In this document: positions 26,671 to 34,433 of the stretch, one piece after another
Layout of the letters: each line of letters opens with the position of its first letter
Numbering within the stretch: the stretch's first letter is position 1
Source: an uncultured Prevotellaceae bacterium
Lineage (GTDB): Bacteria > Bacteroidota > Bacteroidia > Bacteroidales > Bacteroidaceae
DNA length: 64,000 nt
Assembly (NCBI GenBank): GCA_902769705.1
Contig: CACXPX010000001.1
Coordinates: 1-64,000 of the forward strand
Direction: 5' to 3'
The notes under the pieces: generated by a model
Seen by the model: only the letters and a program-made list of their open reading frames with translations
What the model was told of the DNA's origin: nothing
The model's database searches: none
Position numbers and translations under genes: made by a program

Positions 26671-26696
26671 GAGTTCGTACAACGGACTCTTTTTTG
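26671..26696 (+). terminator. Terminator of the small membrane gene
   Basis: GAGTTCGT and ACGGACTC pair around ACA, with a T run after. It lies 53 bp past the stop at 26618 and upstream of the next promoter. Confidence 0.7.
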
Positions 26697-26721
26697 TTTG
26701 GAACACCAGCATTTTGTGTTG

Positions 26722-26729
26722 TATATTTG
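26722..26729 (+). promoter_or_regulatory. -7 box (TATATTTG) of the DUF4846 gene
   Basis: TATATTTG is 28 bp before ATG 26757 and rules out in-frame ATGs upstream. Box and leader (GTCAAAA, then AAAGAAGAAGATATG) closely resemble those of the gene at 29370. Confidence 0.7.
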
Positions 26730-26756
26730 CATTGTCAAAACAAAAAAGAAGAAGAT

Positions 26757-27551
26757 ATGAAAAAAGTAGTAAAATGGTTTTTCTTGTGTGTAGCATTTCT
26801 TGTTGTTATTGCTGTAGGAGTAGGACTTTGGGTTCTTTATGGCAGTAAGACAAGCAATCCCCATAATTATGCAACGGTGGGTGATATTCCTACCCCTTGG
26901 GGGTATGAGCGTATCAGCGGTGATGATAGCGCTTATAGTAATTATCTGCGTTCGTTGCCCTTAAAGAAAAAAGGGGCAAAGGTGCAACTCTTTACGGGAG
27001 GCGATTCTCGTTTCCAATCGTTGAACTATGCTGTGGTGGATATGCCTTTGTTGTCAAATGCCGAGCAGTGTGCAGATGCGTGCATGCGCTTGCGGGCAGA
27101 GTATCTTTTCAGTACAGGCAATTATGGAAAGATTAAATTCAAGAATGTGAACGGCAAAACGATGAATTATAGTGGTGGGTCCTCACGAAATGCTTTCGAA
27201 CGCTATATGCGAAATGTTTATGGTGTGGCCAGTACGTTCTCGTTGAGCCGTGAGATGAAGCAACGCCCATTGAAGGATATGCAACCTGGTGATGTGTTTG
27301 TTTATGCTGCCGTAGACCGCCCGGGAAACCAGAAATACGGGCACGCTATAATGGTGGTGGATGTAGCTGTCGACAAGCATGGGAAGAAGGCATTCCTTTT
27401 GGCTGAGGGCAACACGCCTGCAAGGGATATTCATGTGATGCGCAACTTCGAGAATCCTTTCCAATCCCCTTGGTTCATGCTAGATGAGGATGACGATGAT
27501 TTGTTGCTTGCCCTTTTCCACTATAAGGCTAGTGAACTGAAACATTTTTAG
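26757..27551 (+). CDS. DUF4846 membrane-anchored protein
   Basis: The 264-residue protein has an N-terminal membrane anchor (VVKWFFLCVAFLVVIAVGV) and an extracytoplasmic domain matching DUF4846: YERISGDDSAYSNYLRSLPL, DMPLLSNAEQCADACMRLRAEYLF, QPGDVFVYAA and YGHAIMVVDVAV. The GDVF...GHA layout recalls papain-like NlpC folds. The function of the family is not known to me. It heads a region of cell-wall-type enzymes, which suggests envelope work. Confidence 0.85.
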   Translation: MKKVVKWFFLCVAFLVVIAVGVGLWVLYGSKTSNPHNYATVGDIPTPWGYERISGDDSAYSNYLRSLPLKKKGAKVQLFTGGDSRFQSLNYAVVDMPLLSNAEQCADACMRLRAEYLFSTGNYGKIKFKNVNGKTMNYSGGSSRNAFERYMRNVYGVASTFSLSREMKQRPLKDMQPGDVFVYAAVDRPGNQKYGHAIMVVDVAVDKHGKKAFLLAEGNTPARDIHVMRNFENPFQSPWFMLDEDDDDLLLALFHYKASELKHF

Positions 27552-27599
27552 AAGAGGAGTTCGTTCTCTATCAATATCCTTTAGATTTCATCTTTGCGA

Positions 27600-27832
27600 A
27601 TGTTTCAGCTACACCATGGAAATTGGTAGAATCGTAATAATCGTTAGAGAATCCACAGAATTTGTCTAGAAATGTTAGAAGAAAAGCATCAAATGTTGAA
27701 ATAATACGTAATAAATATGATCCTTTAGAAATGTTGGAGATATAATCGAATATTCATATCCTAAAGGTGTAGCAGGTCGAGGATTTGATATAAGCTAGAG
27801 CATCTGGTACTAAAGTTTATACAATGAATAAA
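27600..27832 (+). pseudogene. Remnant of a coding sequence with frameshifts
   Basis: Conceptual reading gives protein-like segments that need two frame changes and contain stops: frame 2 FANVSATPWKLVES, two stops, then NPQNLSRNVRRKASN and IIRNKYDPLE; frame 1 GDIIEYSYPKGVAGRGFDIS; frame 2 again RASGTKVYTMNK and a stop. Consistent register suggests a decayed gene end rather than chance, but I cannot name the parent. Confidence 0.35.
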
Positions 27833-27865
27833 TAATTCCATAAGGAATTTTAAATATTTTAAAAG

Positions 27866-28372
27866 ATGAAAAAGAAATTACTTATTTTAATTGGAATAAT
27901 ATTTTTATTAGGATTTAATATTCCTTATAAATATAATAGCGAGAAAGCGGTTAATTATGCTACATTGTCAGCAGAAAAACATTCTCGTTGTATGTGTGCT
28001 TGGTATGTAATGAAAGCATTACATCGTGGTGGATGTTTCCCTTGTGGTATTTATCCAGCATATGGTTATGTAGACATTCTCCCAAAGTTAAATGCTAAAG
28101 AAGTTACTTCAGATTTTAAACGGGGAGATATATGTGTATTATCTCAAAATTCAAAAAGTCAATTTGGACATATAGCTATTTATAATGGTAAAAAATGGGT
28201 ATCTGATTTTACTCATGATTTCTATCCTTCTAATGTTTATAAAAAAGAAAGTTCTTATAAAATATACAGAATAAAGAATGGATGGAATACTGCTAATATT
28301 TGGGTATCTCCAAAAGATTTATTTGAGTACGTTAATGTTCTAATAAATAACTATTCTAGAATTAAAATATGA
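27866..28372 (+). CDS. Secreted papain-fold (NlpC/CHAP-like) peptidase or amidase
   Basis: The 168-residue protein has an N-terminal signal or anchor (MKKKLLILIGIIFLLGF). A cysteine region HSRCMCAWYVMKAL (C42, C44) and GHIAIYNGKKWVSDF with H102 give the Cys-His arrangement of NlpC/P60 or CHAP amidases that cut peptidoglycan peptides. Similar modules occur in secreted antibacterial effectors. Codon use is far more AT-rich than in flanking housekeeping genes. Its last codon overlaps the ATG of a 33-residue membrane peptide (ATGA). Exact substrate and family are uncertain. Confidence 0.7.
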   Translation: MKKKLLILIGIIFLLGFNIPYKYNSEKAVNYATLSAEKHSRCMCAWYVMKALHRGGCFPCGIYPAYGYVDILPKLNAKEVTSDFKRGDICVLSQNSKSQFGHIAIYNGKKWVSDFTHDFYPSNVYKKESSYKIYRIKNGWNTANIWVSPKDLFEYVNVLINNYSRIKI

Positions 28373-28470
28373 AAACATTTTTAAAAATATTATTTTGGAC
28401 TATATGGAGCATAATTACTTTTTATGCTTCAATAGTCTTTATATGTGCAATGATGTCTTATTGCGGTTAA
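28369..28470 (+). CDS. 33-residue membrane peptide, coupled to the upstream peptidase
   Basis: The frame starts in the ATGA overlap with the upstream stop and encodes MKTFLKILFWTIW followed by a hydrophobic stretch to MMSYCG. It has two Lys at the N-terminus and one membrane helix. The 4-bp overlap argues for translational coupling and so for a real gene. Possible roles are immunity or helper peptide for the amidase; neither is shown by sequence. Confidence 0.5.
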   Translation: MKTFLKILFWTIWSIITFYASIVFICAMMSYCG

Positions 28471-28595
28471 CTAATTACAGATAGTAGACTAAACATATAT
28501 TTAAGAAGCATTTCTGCAACACTAATTAATATGATACTTTAAAATTAAAAGGAGGAATTATAATTGGTCATTAGACTATGCTTCTGTTTTATATT

Positions 28596-29150
28596 ATGAA
28601 AAAATATTTTTTACTTTTTTGTATTATTGTAATTATATTACAATTTATACAAGCAAAACCTTCTCGAAACATACTTTCTAATATCCCAAAAGATGCAAGT
28701 TATGTATGTTTTGTAGACTTTGGTAAACTATCATGTTATGATAGATTTTACATATATGATGTGAAGAAAGAAAAATATATCTATTCTTCAAGAGTTCAAC
28801 ATGGTAATGGGGGAAATAGTACAGCAACTAATCCTGAATTTAGTAATAAAATAGGAAGTAATTGTTCAAGCTTAGGATTATATAAAGTTACATCTTTAGG
28901 AAGAATGAAGAATTGGCCTAACGCAGAATGCTTTAGATTAAGAGGACTTAGTTCTTCAAATTCAAATGCTGAAAAGCGTGGAATTCTTATTCATCCAAGT
29001 GTAAGTTTATCTACTATTCCAAAGTTTCCAGGGTTAGTAATTCCACTTACCTCAGAAAGTAGAGGATGTTTTGCTGTTAGCATTGCTACAATGCAAAAAC
29101 TAAAAGAATGTTACAAAAAAGGTAATGTTTATATTTACGCGTACAAATAA
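28596..29150 (+). CDS. L,D-transpeptidase-like (YkuD_2-type) secreted protein
   Basis: The 184-residue protein from ATG 28596 has a signal peptide (MKKYFLLFCIIVIILQFIQA). Family blocks are RVQHGNGGNS, FSNKIGSNCSSLGLY, RLRGLSS, RGILIHPSVS with H133 and SRGCFAVS with catalytic C158. Such enzymes form or edit 3-3 peptidoglycan cross-links or attach proteins. Codon use is AT-rich like the two genes before it. A second, less AT-rich paralogue lies at 31626. The in-frame ATG at 28578 is less likely because it puts uncharged residues before MKK. Confidence 0.8.
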   Translation: MKKYFLLFCIIVIILQFIQAKPSRNILSNIPKDASYVCFVDFGKLSCYDRFYIYDVKKEKYIYSSRVQHGNGGNSTATNPEFSNKIGSNCSSLGLYKVTSLGRMKNWPNAECFRLRGLSSSNSNAEKRGILIHPSVSLSTIPKFPGLVIPLTSESRGCFAVSIATMQKLKECYKKGNVYIYAYK

Positions 29151-29340
29151 TAATTAATTAAAAATTAAAAATTATGCCAACAAAATCTTAGAAACTAGTC
29201 AAAAAGACTCCATTTATTATTCGTTTAGGGAATCGTGTTAGTACAGTAAATAAGAAGTAATCCAAATTCAATTTCATACAGAAAAACATGAGGTTGGTAC
29301 AATGTAGATGAAATGTCTTGGCGGTGATTTGTATAGATAG

Positions 29341-29348
29341 TATCTTTG
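29341..29348 (+). promoter_or_regulatory. -7 box (TATCTTTG) of the radical SAM-peptidase operon
   Basis: TATCTTTG with TTG at 29318-29320, 20 bp upstream. The ATG at 29370 follows after an AAAGAAGAAGAT leader shared with the DUF4846 gene. Confidence 0.7.
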
Positions 29349-29369
29349 CGATGTCAAAAAGAAGAAGAT

Positions 29370-30794
29370 ATGAAAGTGAAAATGATTCTGCCTTCGTTGC
29401 AGGAAGCTGAAAGCCCATATTGGCGCCCCATCAAGTATTCGTTGTTCCCACCTTTGGGATTGGCTACGTTGGCTGCCTATTTCCGTGATGAAGATGAGGT
29501 TGAACTTGTGGATCAGCATGTGGAAAAACTCACATTGGACGACACTCCTGACTTGGTCTGCATTCAAGTTTATGTGACCAATGCTTATCGTGCTTACAAG
29601 ATCGCCGACCACTATCGCAAGCAGGGCTCATATGTGGCAATGGGTGGATTGCATGTCACTTCTTTGCCCGATGAAGCAGCACAACATGCAGACACCATCC
29701 TGCTGGGGCCAGGCGAAGAGGCTTTCCCTCGGTTTGTCAATGATTTCCGTGAAGGCCATCCTTTGAAACGCTATGTGGCTCGTTGGCGTTCTATTGAGAA
29801 CATTCCACCAGTGCGTCGCGACCTGATTAAGCGAGAGAAGTACTTCGTGCCCAATTCGCTGGTTGTTTCTCGCGGGTGTCCTCATCATTGCGATTTCTGT
29901 TATAAGGATGCTTTCTATGGGGATGGGAAATCGTTCTATACGCAACGTGTTGACGAGGCATTGGCTGAGATTGATCGTTTGCCTGGCCGCCACCTTTATT
30001 TCCTTGATGACCATCTTTTGGGTAATCCCCGTTTTGCTGCAGAATTGTTTGAGGGCATGCGTGGTATGGGGAGGGTGTTTCAAAGTGCTGCCACAGTTGC
30101 TTCCGTATTGAAAGGAGACTTGATCGAAAAGGCTGCTAAAGCGGGTCTGCGTAGCCTATTCTTGGGTTTTGAAACATTCTCACCAGAGAATCTCCGTTCG
30201 AGCAACAAACTGCAAAACCTTTCAAAAGACTATGTAGCGGCTGTGGAAAGGTTGCATAGTTTGGGAGTCATGATTAATGGTAGCTTTGTGTTCGGACTCG
30301 ACCACGATGACAAAGGTGTGTTTCGGCGTACAGTTGATTGGGGTATTGAGCATAGTATCACAACTGCCACCTTCCATATTCTAACCCCATATCCAGGTAC
30401 GCGACTTTTCCAACAGATGGAACGTGACGGGCGCATAACTTCTTACGATTGGAGCAAATATGACACGCGAACGGTGGTCTATAAGACCGTTGGACTTTCC
30501 GCTGAAGAGTTGAAGCAAGGATACGATTGGTCGTATAAAGAGTTTTATAAATGGAGCAACATCTTCCGTGCTAGTTTTGGACATGACAATCTAAAACAGC
30601 AATTGGCGCACTTGTTTTATATGGGGGGATGGAAGAAGTTTGAACCGTTTTGGAACTTCATGATTCAGTATGGAAATCTTAACAAGATGTTGCCCGTACT
30701 CGAAAAACTCTTGGCAAATACGAAAAGTCGTAAGAAGGAAAAAACTCATGAATCAGAATTCAACAAATTAATTATAGGTAAAGCAGCATTATGA
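29370..30794 (+). CDS. Cobalamin-binding-type radical SAM enzyme
   Basis: The 474-residue protein has an N-terminal B12-binding-like Rossmann domain (about 1-135, FPPLGLATLAAYF, VAMGGLHVTSLPDEA, LGPGEEAFPRF) and a radical SAM domain with SRGCPHHCDFC, the CxxxCxxC cluster site. FLGFETFSPENLRSSNK and GSFVFGLDHDDKGVF are typical strand motifs, and a C-terminal helical domain (about 350-440) resembles DUF4070. Such enzymes often methylate or cyclise unreactive carbons; the substrate is unknown. Its stop overlaps the ATG of the peptidase gene (ATGA at 30791), so both probably serve one process. Confidence 0.88.
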   Translation: MKVKMILPSLQEAESPYWRPIKYSLFPPLGLATLAAYFRDEDEVELVDQHVEKLTLDDTPDLVCIQVYVTNAYRAYKIADHYRKQGSYVAMGGLHVTSLPDEAAQHADTILLGPGEEAFPRFVNDFREGHPLKRYVARWRSIENIPPVRRDLIKREKYFVPNSLVVSRGCPHHCDFCYKDAFYGDGKSFYTQRVDEALAEIDRLPGRHLYFLDDHLLGNPRFAAELFEGMRGMGRVFQSAATVASVLKGDLIEKAAKAGLRSLFLGFETFSPENLRSSNKLQNLSKDYVAAVERLHSLGVMINGSFVFGLDHDDKGVFRRTVDWGIEHSITTATFHILTPYPGTRLFQQMERDGRITSYDWSKYDTRTVVYKTVGLSAEELKQGYDWSYKEFYKWSNIFRASFGHDNLKQQLAHLFYMGGWKKFEPFWNFMIQYGNLNKMLPVLEKLLANTKSRKKEKTHESEFNKLIIGKAAL

Positions 30795-31498
30795 AAAAAG
30801 GAAAAAACTCAGTAAGAATCCTGTTGTTCGTTGCGGGAGTTTTGTTGATTGCCGCAATCATCTTTGGAGCGTTTCTGGCATTTGGTGGACCAACAGTACT
30901 TTCTCCAAAGGGAAAAGAAAATGTGAAAGAAGAAGGTGAAAAGGTGGAGGAAGTGTATTGCACCTGCCCCACTATCAACATCTCGCTCCAACCGTATGAT
31001 GACTTCACTCAAAAAGAAGCTGTCAGATTGAAAGAAGATTTGGAGAAGAATCTGTCTCCATTGCTTGATGGCGTGACGTTGTGCATCGATGTTCTTCCTA
31101 ACAAACCCCTGGAGAAATCGTTGATGAATGAAGCGGGAACTCGTTATCGTGGCGATAAGATTATTAACTCGTTGGCAAAAGATGCCGACAAATGTCATAT
31201 CATCATTGCTCTCACTCACAAAGACATTTCTATAAGTTATAAAGGGAAACCTGATTGGGGAGTGCTTGGACTCAGTTTGATACCGAAGAAAGCGTGTGTG
31301 GTGTCCACTTATCGCGTGAAAAACAAGCGAGACCTCTGGAAAGTAACCTCGCATGAGTTCATCCACACTTGCTTCAATTACAACCATTGCCCAAATGACA
31401 ACCTGACATGCATCATGAAGGATGCGAAGGGACATGCTGACTTTTCAAACAAAATCAAGTTATGCGAACAATGCAGTAAAACAATAAACAATCATTAA
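30791..31498 (+). CDS. Membrane-anchored archaemetzincin-like zinc peptidase
   Basis: The 235-residue protein has an N-terminal membrane helix (ILLFVAGVLLIAAIIFGAFLAF) and an archaemetzincin-like domain: YRGDKIINSL, CHIIIALTHKDI, LGLSLIPKKACVVSTYR and the zinc site H188-E189-F-I-H192 with H199-C200, C207-I-M209 and C225-EQ-C228. Spacing departs from the usual HExxHxxGxxHCx4CxM: one extra residue before the third His, no Gly, and six residues before CxM. The second, structural zinc site is kept in outline. It is translationally coupled to the radical SAM gene. Confidence 0.8.
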   Translation: MKKGKNSVRILLFVAGVLLIAAIIFGAFLAFGGPTVLSPKGKENVKEEGEKVEEVYCTCPTINISLQPYDDFTQKEAVRLKEDLEKNLSPLLDGVTLCIDVLPNKPLEKSLMNEAGTRYRGDKIINSLAKDADKCHIIIALTHKDISISYKGKPDWGVLGLSLIPKKACVVSTYRVKNKRDLWKVTSHEFIHTCFNYNHCPNDNLTCIMKDAKGHADFSNKIKLCEQCSKTINNH

Positions 31499-31625
31499 TC
31501 TTTATCTGTATATGAAACAATTATTGTTATTTTGATTTTCGCGCTCATTAGCGTGATAGCATCAATACCCTCTAGTTCAACAACCTGTTTATCATAGTAC
31601 TATCAATTGCAAAAGACGAGAAATC

Positions 31626-32279
31626 ATGAAGAAAAATAGAAAAAGATGTTTGTTTGTAATCACAATGCTGATCATCATTATCGGTGCGCCAGCATTGTGG
31701 TGGGCGTGGAAATACTACAAACTGCCGGATTTGCCCGATCGCCATGAATATAAGACCATCGAAGAAAGGGCCGAACATGCACTTGCATTCGCTCGTAGTC
31801 ATAATATGAACGAGCACTATGCTTTGTTTGTTGACTACAGCATCCCCTCTGGAACTCCCCGCCTATTTGTTTGGGACTTCACTAAACGTCGTATCGTAGC
31901 TTCAACTTATGTTATGCACGGTCCTGGCAGGGGCAGCACTGATGAGCGGCCTCGGTTCAGCAACAAGCCTGGCAGTAATTGTTCTTCGCTCGGACGATTC
32001 CTTGTTACGAAAGAAAACGGGAACAGAAACAAGCGGGGCTTTCGTATAAAGGGTCTTGACATAGACAATCAGTCAGCTTATGCACGTGGATTGATGATTC
32101 ATGGTGCAAAATGGGTAGACAGATATTGTTGGAAGCGTTATATTCCGATGAACAGACTTTGCTGCCAAGGTTGCGTAACTGTTTCATCGCGTGGAATGGC
32201 TCACCTATGGAAACTCGTCAATAATGAGAGAAAACCGCTACTATTGTGGAACTTCGAGGGGAAAAACTATCAATCGTAG
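31626..32279 (+). CDS. Membrane-anchored L,D-transpeptidase-like protein
   Basis: The 217-residue protein has a basic N-terminus and one membrane helix (RCLFVITMLIIIIGAPALWW). The catalytic domain shows YALFVDYSIPSG, YVMHGPGRGSTDERPRFSN, PGSNCSSLGRF, RGLMIHGAKWVD with H159 and CCQGCVTVSSRG with C183, as in YkuD_2-type L,D-transpeptidases. It is related to the AT-rich gene at 28596 but has base composition closer to the main genome. It stands alone with gaps of 127 and 179 bp. Confidence 0.83.
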   Translation: MKKNRKRCLFVITMLIIIIGAPALWWAWKYYKLPDLPDRHEYKTIEERAEHALAFARSHNMNEHYALFVDYSIPSGTPRLFVWDFTKRRIVASTYVMHGPGRGSTDERPRFSNKPGSNCSSLGRFLVTKENGNRNKRGFRIKGLDIDNQSAYARGLMIHGAKWVDRYCWKRYIPMNRLCCQGCVTVSSRGMAHLWKLVNNERKPLLLWNFEGKNYQS

Positions 32280-32425
32280 CAACTGTTAGGACAATGCTGG
32301 CCAACGCGATTTCCTCTGTTGGAGTGAGGGTCGTTAGTGTTGCTTAGTTCCTATGTGAGAAAAGGTTGGCGTGACAAAACGGTGTTAAATATACTGAATC
32401 ATTTCGATGAAAAGTGAGATTTTAT

Positions 32426-32433
32426 TATCTTTG
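32426..32433 (+). promoter_or_regulatory. -7 box (TATCTTTG) of the LytTR operon
   Basis: TATCTTTG lies 25 bp before the ATG at 32459. Confidence 0.65.
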
Positions 32434-32458
32434 CAAAAAGAACTGAAACAAACAACGC

Positions 32459-32896
32459 ATGGAGTGGTTCAAAATCAAAACCCCAACACTATTGATGCGC
32501 GTGGCTGTTGATGAGGTTGTCTATGTGAAAGCTGATGGAAACTATTGCGACCTTGTCCTCATCAATGGGCGAAGCCGCAAACTCACATTCCAACTGCATC
32601 ACTTCGAAGACAATTTCAAGAAACTGAAAAATGCCGATATGTTCATTCGTGTCGGGAGAAGCCTAATTGTCAACAGACAATACGTACAGGTCATAGACCT
32701 TATTGACCAAACAATTGTCTTTGGAGGAAAATACCTGTTGCGTGAACTGCGAACAGACAATCCTCATGTTTGGCGGCCCAATCGGGAAGATGAGGGAAAT
32801 GACCTTCGCGACATCTATACTGTCAAAGTATCACGCGACGCCTTGAAACAACTGAAAGAACAACTCGAAAGTTTGAAAGGAGGAGAATCATCATGA
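32459..32896 (+). CDS. LytTR-domain DNA-binding regulator lacking a receiver domain
   Basis: The 145-residue protein is almost only a LytTR DNA-binding domain: VVYVKADGNYCDLVLING, RKLTFQLHHFEDNFKKL and FIRVGRSLIVNRQYV. The C-terminal 45 residues are charged and helical (VKVSRDALKQLKEQLESLK). There is no receiver domain, so control is not by phosphorylation of this chain. Its stop overlaps the start of a membrane protein with a large cytoplasmic tail (ATGA at 32893), so the partner may control it, as in LytTR regulator/membrane inhibitor pairs; that is inference. Confidence 0.88.
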   Translation: MEWFKIKTPTLLMRVAVDEVVYVKADGNYCDLVLINGRSRKLTFQLHHFEDNFKKLKNADMFIRVGRSLIVNRQYVQVIDLIDQTIVFGGKYLLRELRTDNPHVWRPNREDEGNDLRDIYTVKVSRDALKQLKEQLESLKGGESS

Positions 32897-33831
32897 GTGA
32901 AATCATCAAAGAGGTGAATAATAGCATCGACCCTATTTGGGAGCCTGAAGTACCAGAGTTCATCATCGAAAATGATGACGAAGAGAGTGCTGAAACCACT
33001 GAAGCCCCTGTCCAATCTCCAGCTGCTCTTAGATGGAAGAAGTGGATGCGCTGGTTGTTCAAAGCATTGATAGTGGTATTTATCGTTGCAGCTACTCTAG
33101 GAGCATACGAGCTTTGGAATTATTATTATAATATAGGAGTACCCATCTCCACCAAACCAGCTGAAAATATTAAAAAGTTGCAAATGCCTTTAAAGCAGGA
33201 GGCCGCAGAAGTTGTCTTAACGCACGATAGCATTTTCGGTGTGGCTCTTGATTTTTATGCCATTCACGGACTTCGCGCCAACATTGAGTTTGTGGAACCA
33301 GATACCGCAGATGCTTCTGTCTTCCTATATTGTCGTTCTGCCGACCATAAAGCTGACGGCACTTATATAGGTTCGCTTGTTGTTGATGGAAAGGAAATCC
33401 AACATGACGTCAGCCGGCTTGGCTATATGGCAATGGTAGGAGATCATATGGTAATTGGTATTTCGCGTCAGGAAACAGTGAAAGATTATGTTCTGAATAA
33501 TGGTGGTTCTTTCTTTAGGCAGTTTATTCTCGTCAGCAAAGGCGAGAAACCCGTTCGCTTCTTCTTGCATGGTAAGGTGGAACGTCGGGCTATTGGCCTG
33601 ATGGATGATACCCTTTATTACATCGCCACCCGAAACAAGGAGACATTATACGACTTTGCCGATGCTCTTTGTGGATATGGCTTCACCGATGCCATTTATA
33701 TCACAGGTGGTAATGACTATGGTTTCTACAGAACTGCAGATGGCGAACGCCACGACATCGGAAATGTAGAAGACTATCCGCATAAGAAATGGAAAGGAGT
33801 GATTCCTTGGTTGGTTTTCCGTACTAGATAG
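32893..33831 (+). CDS. Membrane protein with phosphodiester-glycosidase-like domain
   Basis: The 312-residue protein has an acidic cytoplasmic tail (residues 1-45, EFIIENDDEESAETTEA), one membrane helix (WLFKALIVVFIVAATLGAYEL) and an extracytoplasmic domain with GISRQETVKDYVLNNGG, QFILVSKGEKPV, RRAIGLMDDTLYYI, LYDFADALCGYGFTDAIYI and GGNDYGFYRTADG. These blocks resemble the NAGPA-like phosphodiester glycosidase domain. It is coupled by a 4-bp overlap to the LytTR gene. Whether it is an enzyme or a sensor of wall fragments is open. Confidence 0.75.
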   Translation: MSEIIKEVNNSIDPIWEPEVPEFIIENDDEESAETTEAPVQSPAALRWKKWMRWLFKALIVVFIVAATLGAYELWNYYYNIGVPISTKPAENIKKLQMPLKQEAAEVVLTHDSIFGVALDFYAIHGLRANIEFVEPDTADASVFLYCRSADHKADGTYIGSLVVDGKEIQHDVSRLGYMAMVGDHMVIGISRQETVKDYVLNNGGSFFRQFILVSKGEKPVRFFLHGKVERRAIGLMDDTLYYIATRNKETLYDFADALCGYGFTDAIYITGGNDYGFYRTADGERHDIGNVEDYPHKKWKGVIPWLVFRTR

Positions 33832-33891
33832 AAATGGGATATCCTTTAAAAAGATAAGAAAATACATACATCGTTGGGCAAAAATGGATGA

Positions 33892-33923
33892 GAATGCAGT
33901 CAGAGATGACTGCATTCTTTATT
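33892..33923 (+). terminator. Terminator of the LytTR operon
   Basis: GAATGCAGTCA and TGACTGCATTC form a perfect 11-bp stem with a GAGA loop, followed by TTTATT. It lies 61 bp after the stop at 33831. Confidence 0.85.
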
Positions 33924-33950
33924 AGAAATGATTAAGCAGTTAACCTTGGG

Positions 33951-34040
33951 TGTCACTTGTGGCATCTGACTCGACCATTTGTGGCATCTGAAGGCGTTAG
34001 ATACTACAAGTGGCAGGCTCAGATGCCATCTTTGACAACC
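33951..34040. repeat. Interspersed repeat fragment, copy E
   Basis: Several CATTTGTGG/CCACAAATG-type motifs are present: TGTCACTTGTGGCATCTGA, CATTTGTGGCATCTGA and the inverse CAGATGCCA. Only this module of the long repeat is present. An apparent open frame at 33957-34244 starts in it and is not accepted as a gene. Confidence 0.65.
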
Positions 34041-34193
34041 AACGCACTAGCACGACCTCCGCTGATAGTTCTTCCGCTATTCGTTAATCAGTTAGCTGAA
34101 TTTATCCGAGGTCACATGATTGCCAAAGTGTTGTGCCACGTTTTTTATAATCTCCAATTCTCAAATATGGCAATTGAAGTTATCTCTATCCTG

Positions 34194-34433
34194 TTATGGG
34201 ATTTCCTTAAAAACGTATACAATAGAATCTTCTATAAGTTGTAAAAAATAAACAATATAAAAGAACATTCTTTTACAACTAGCCAAGCAATAAAAAATAC
34301 AAACTTGAAATCCAATAGGTAAATACCAAGGGCAACCGTTTCCAAACCAAAATAAAAGAATAATTATCGAAACTATTATTAGAGATAACATAACATAAAG
34401 CAGAATAATGCCTGCTAACAGTTTTTTAATCAT
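34194..34433 (-). CDS. Small membrane protein next to a YiiX-like peptidase
   Basis: The 79-residue product starts MIKKLLAG and has a hydrophobic stretch of about 25 residues (IILLYVMLSLIIVSIIILLFW), then GNGCPWYLP and a second hydrophobic segment. Base composition is AT-rich. It follows the YiiX-like gene by 76 bp on the same strand. I recognise no family. The pair resembles the peptidase plus small membrane peptide at 27866-28470. Confidence 0.5.
   Translation of the reverse strand: MIKKLLAGIILLYVMLSLIIVSIIILLFWFGNGCPWYLPIGFQVCIFYCLASCKRMFFYIVYFLQLIEDSIVYVFKEIP

Larger units (their letters stand above)
33832..34193. other. Intergenic region between convergent units
   Basis: The 362-bp gap holds the terminator at 33892-33923 and repeat fragment E (33951-34040). 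I see nothing gene-like in the rest. Confidence 0.6.

Noticed and set aside
33957..34244. 95-codon plus-strand open frame
   Set aside because: Starts inside an interspersed repeat fragment, has no promoter and overlaps the small membrane gene on the other strand.
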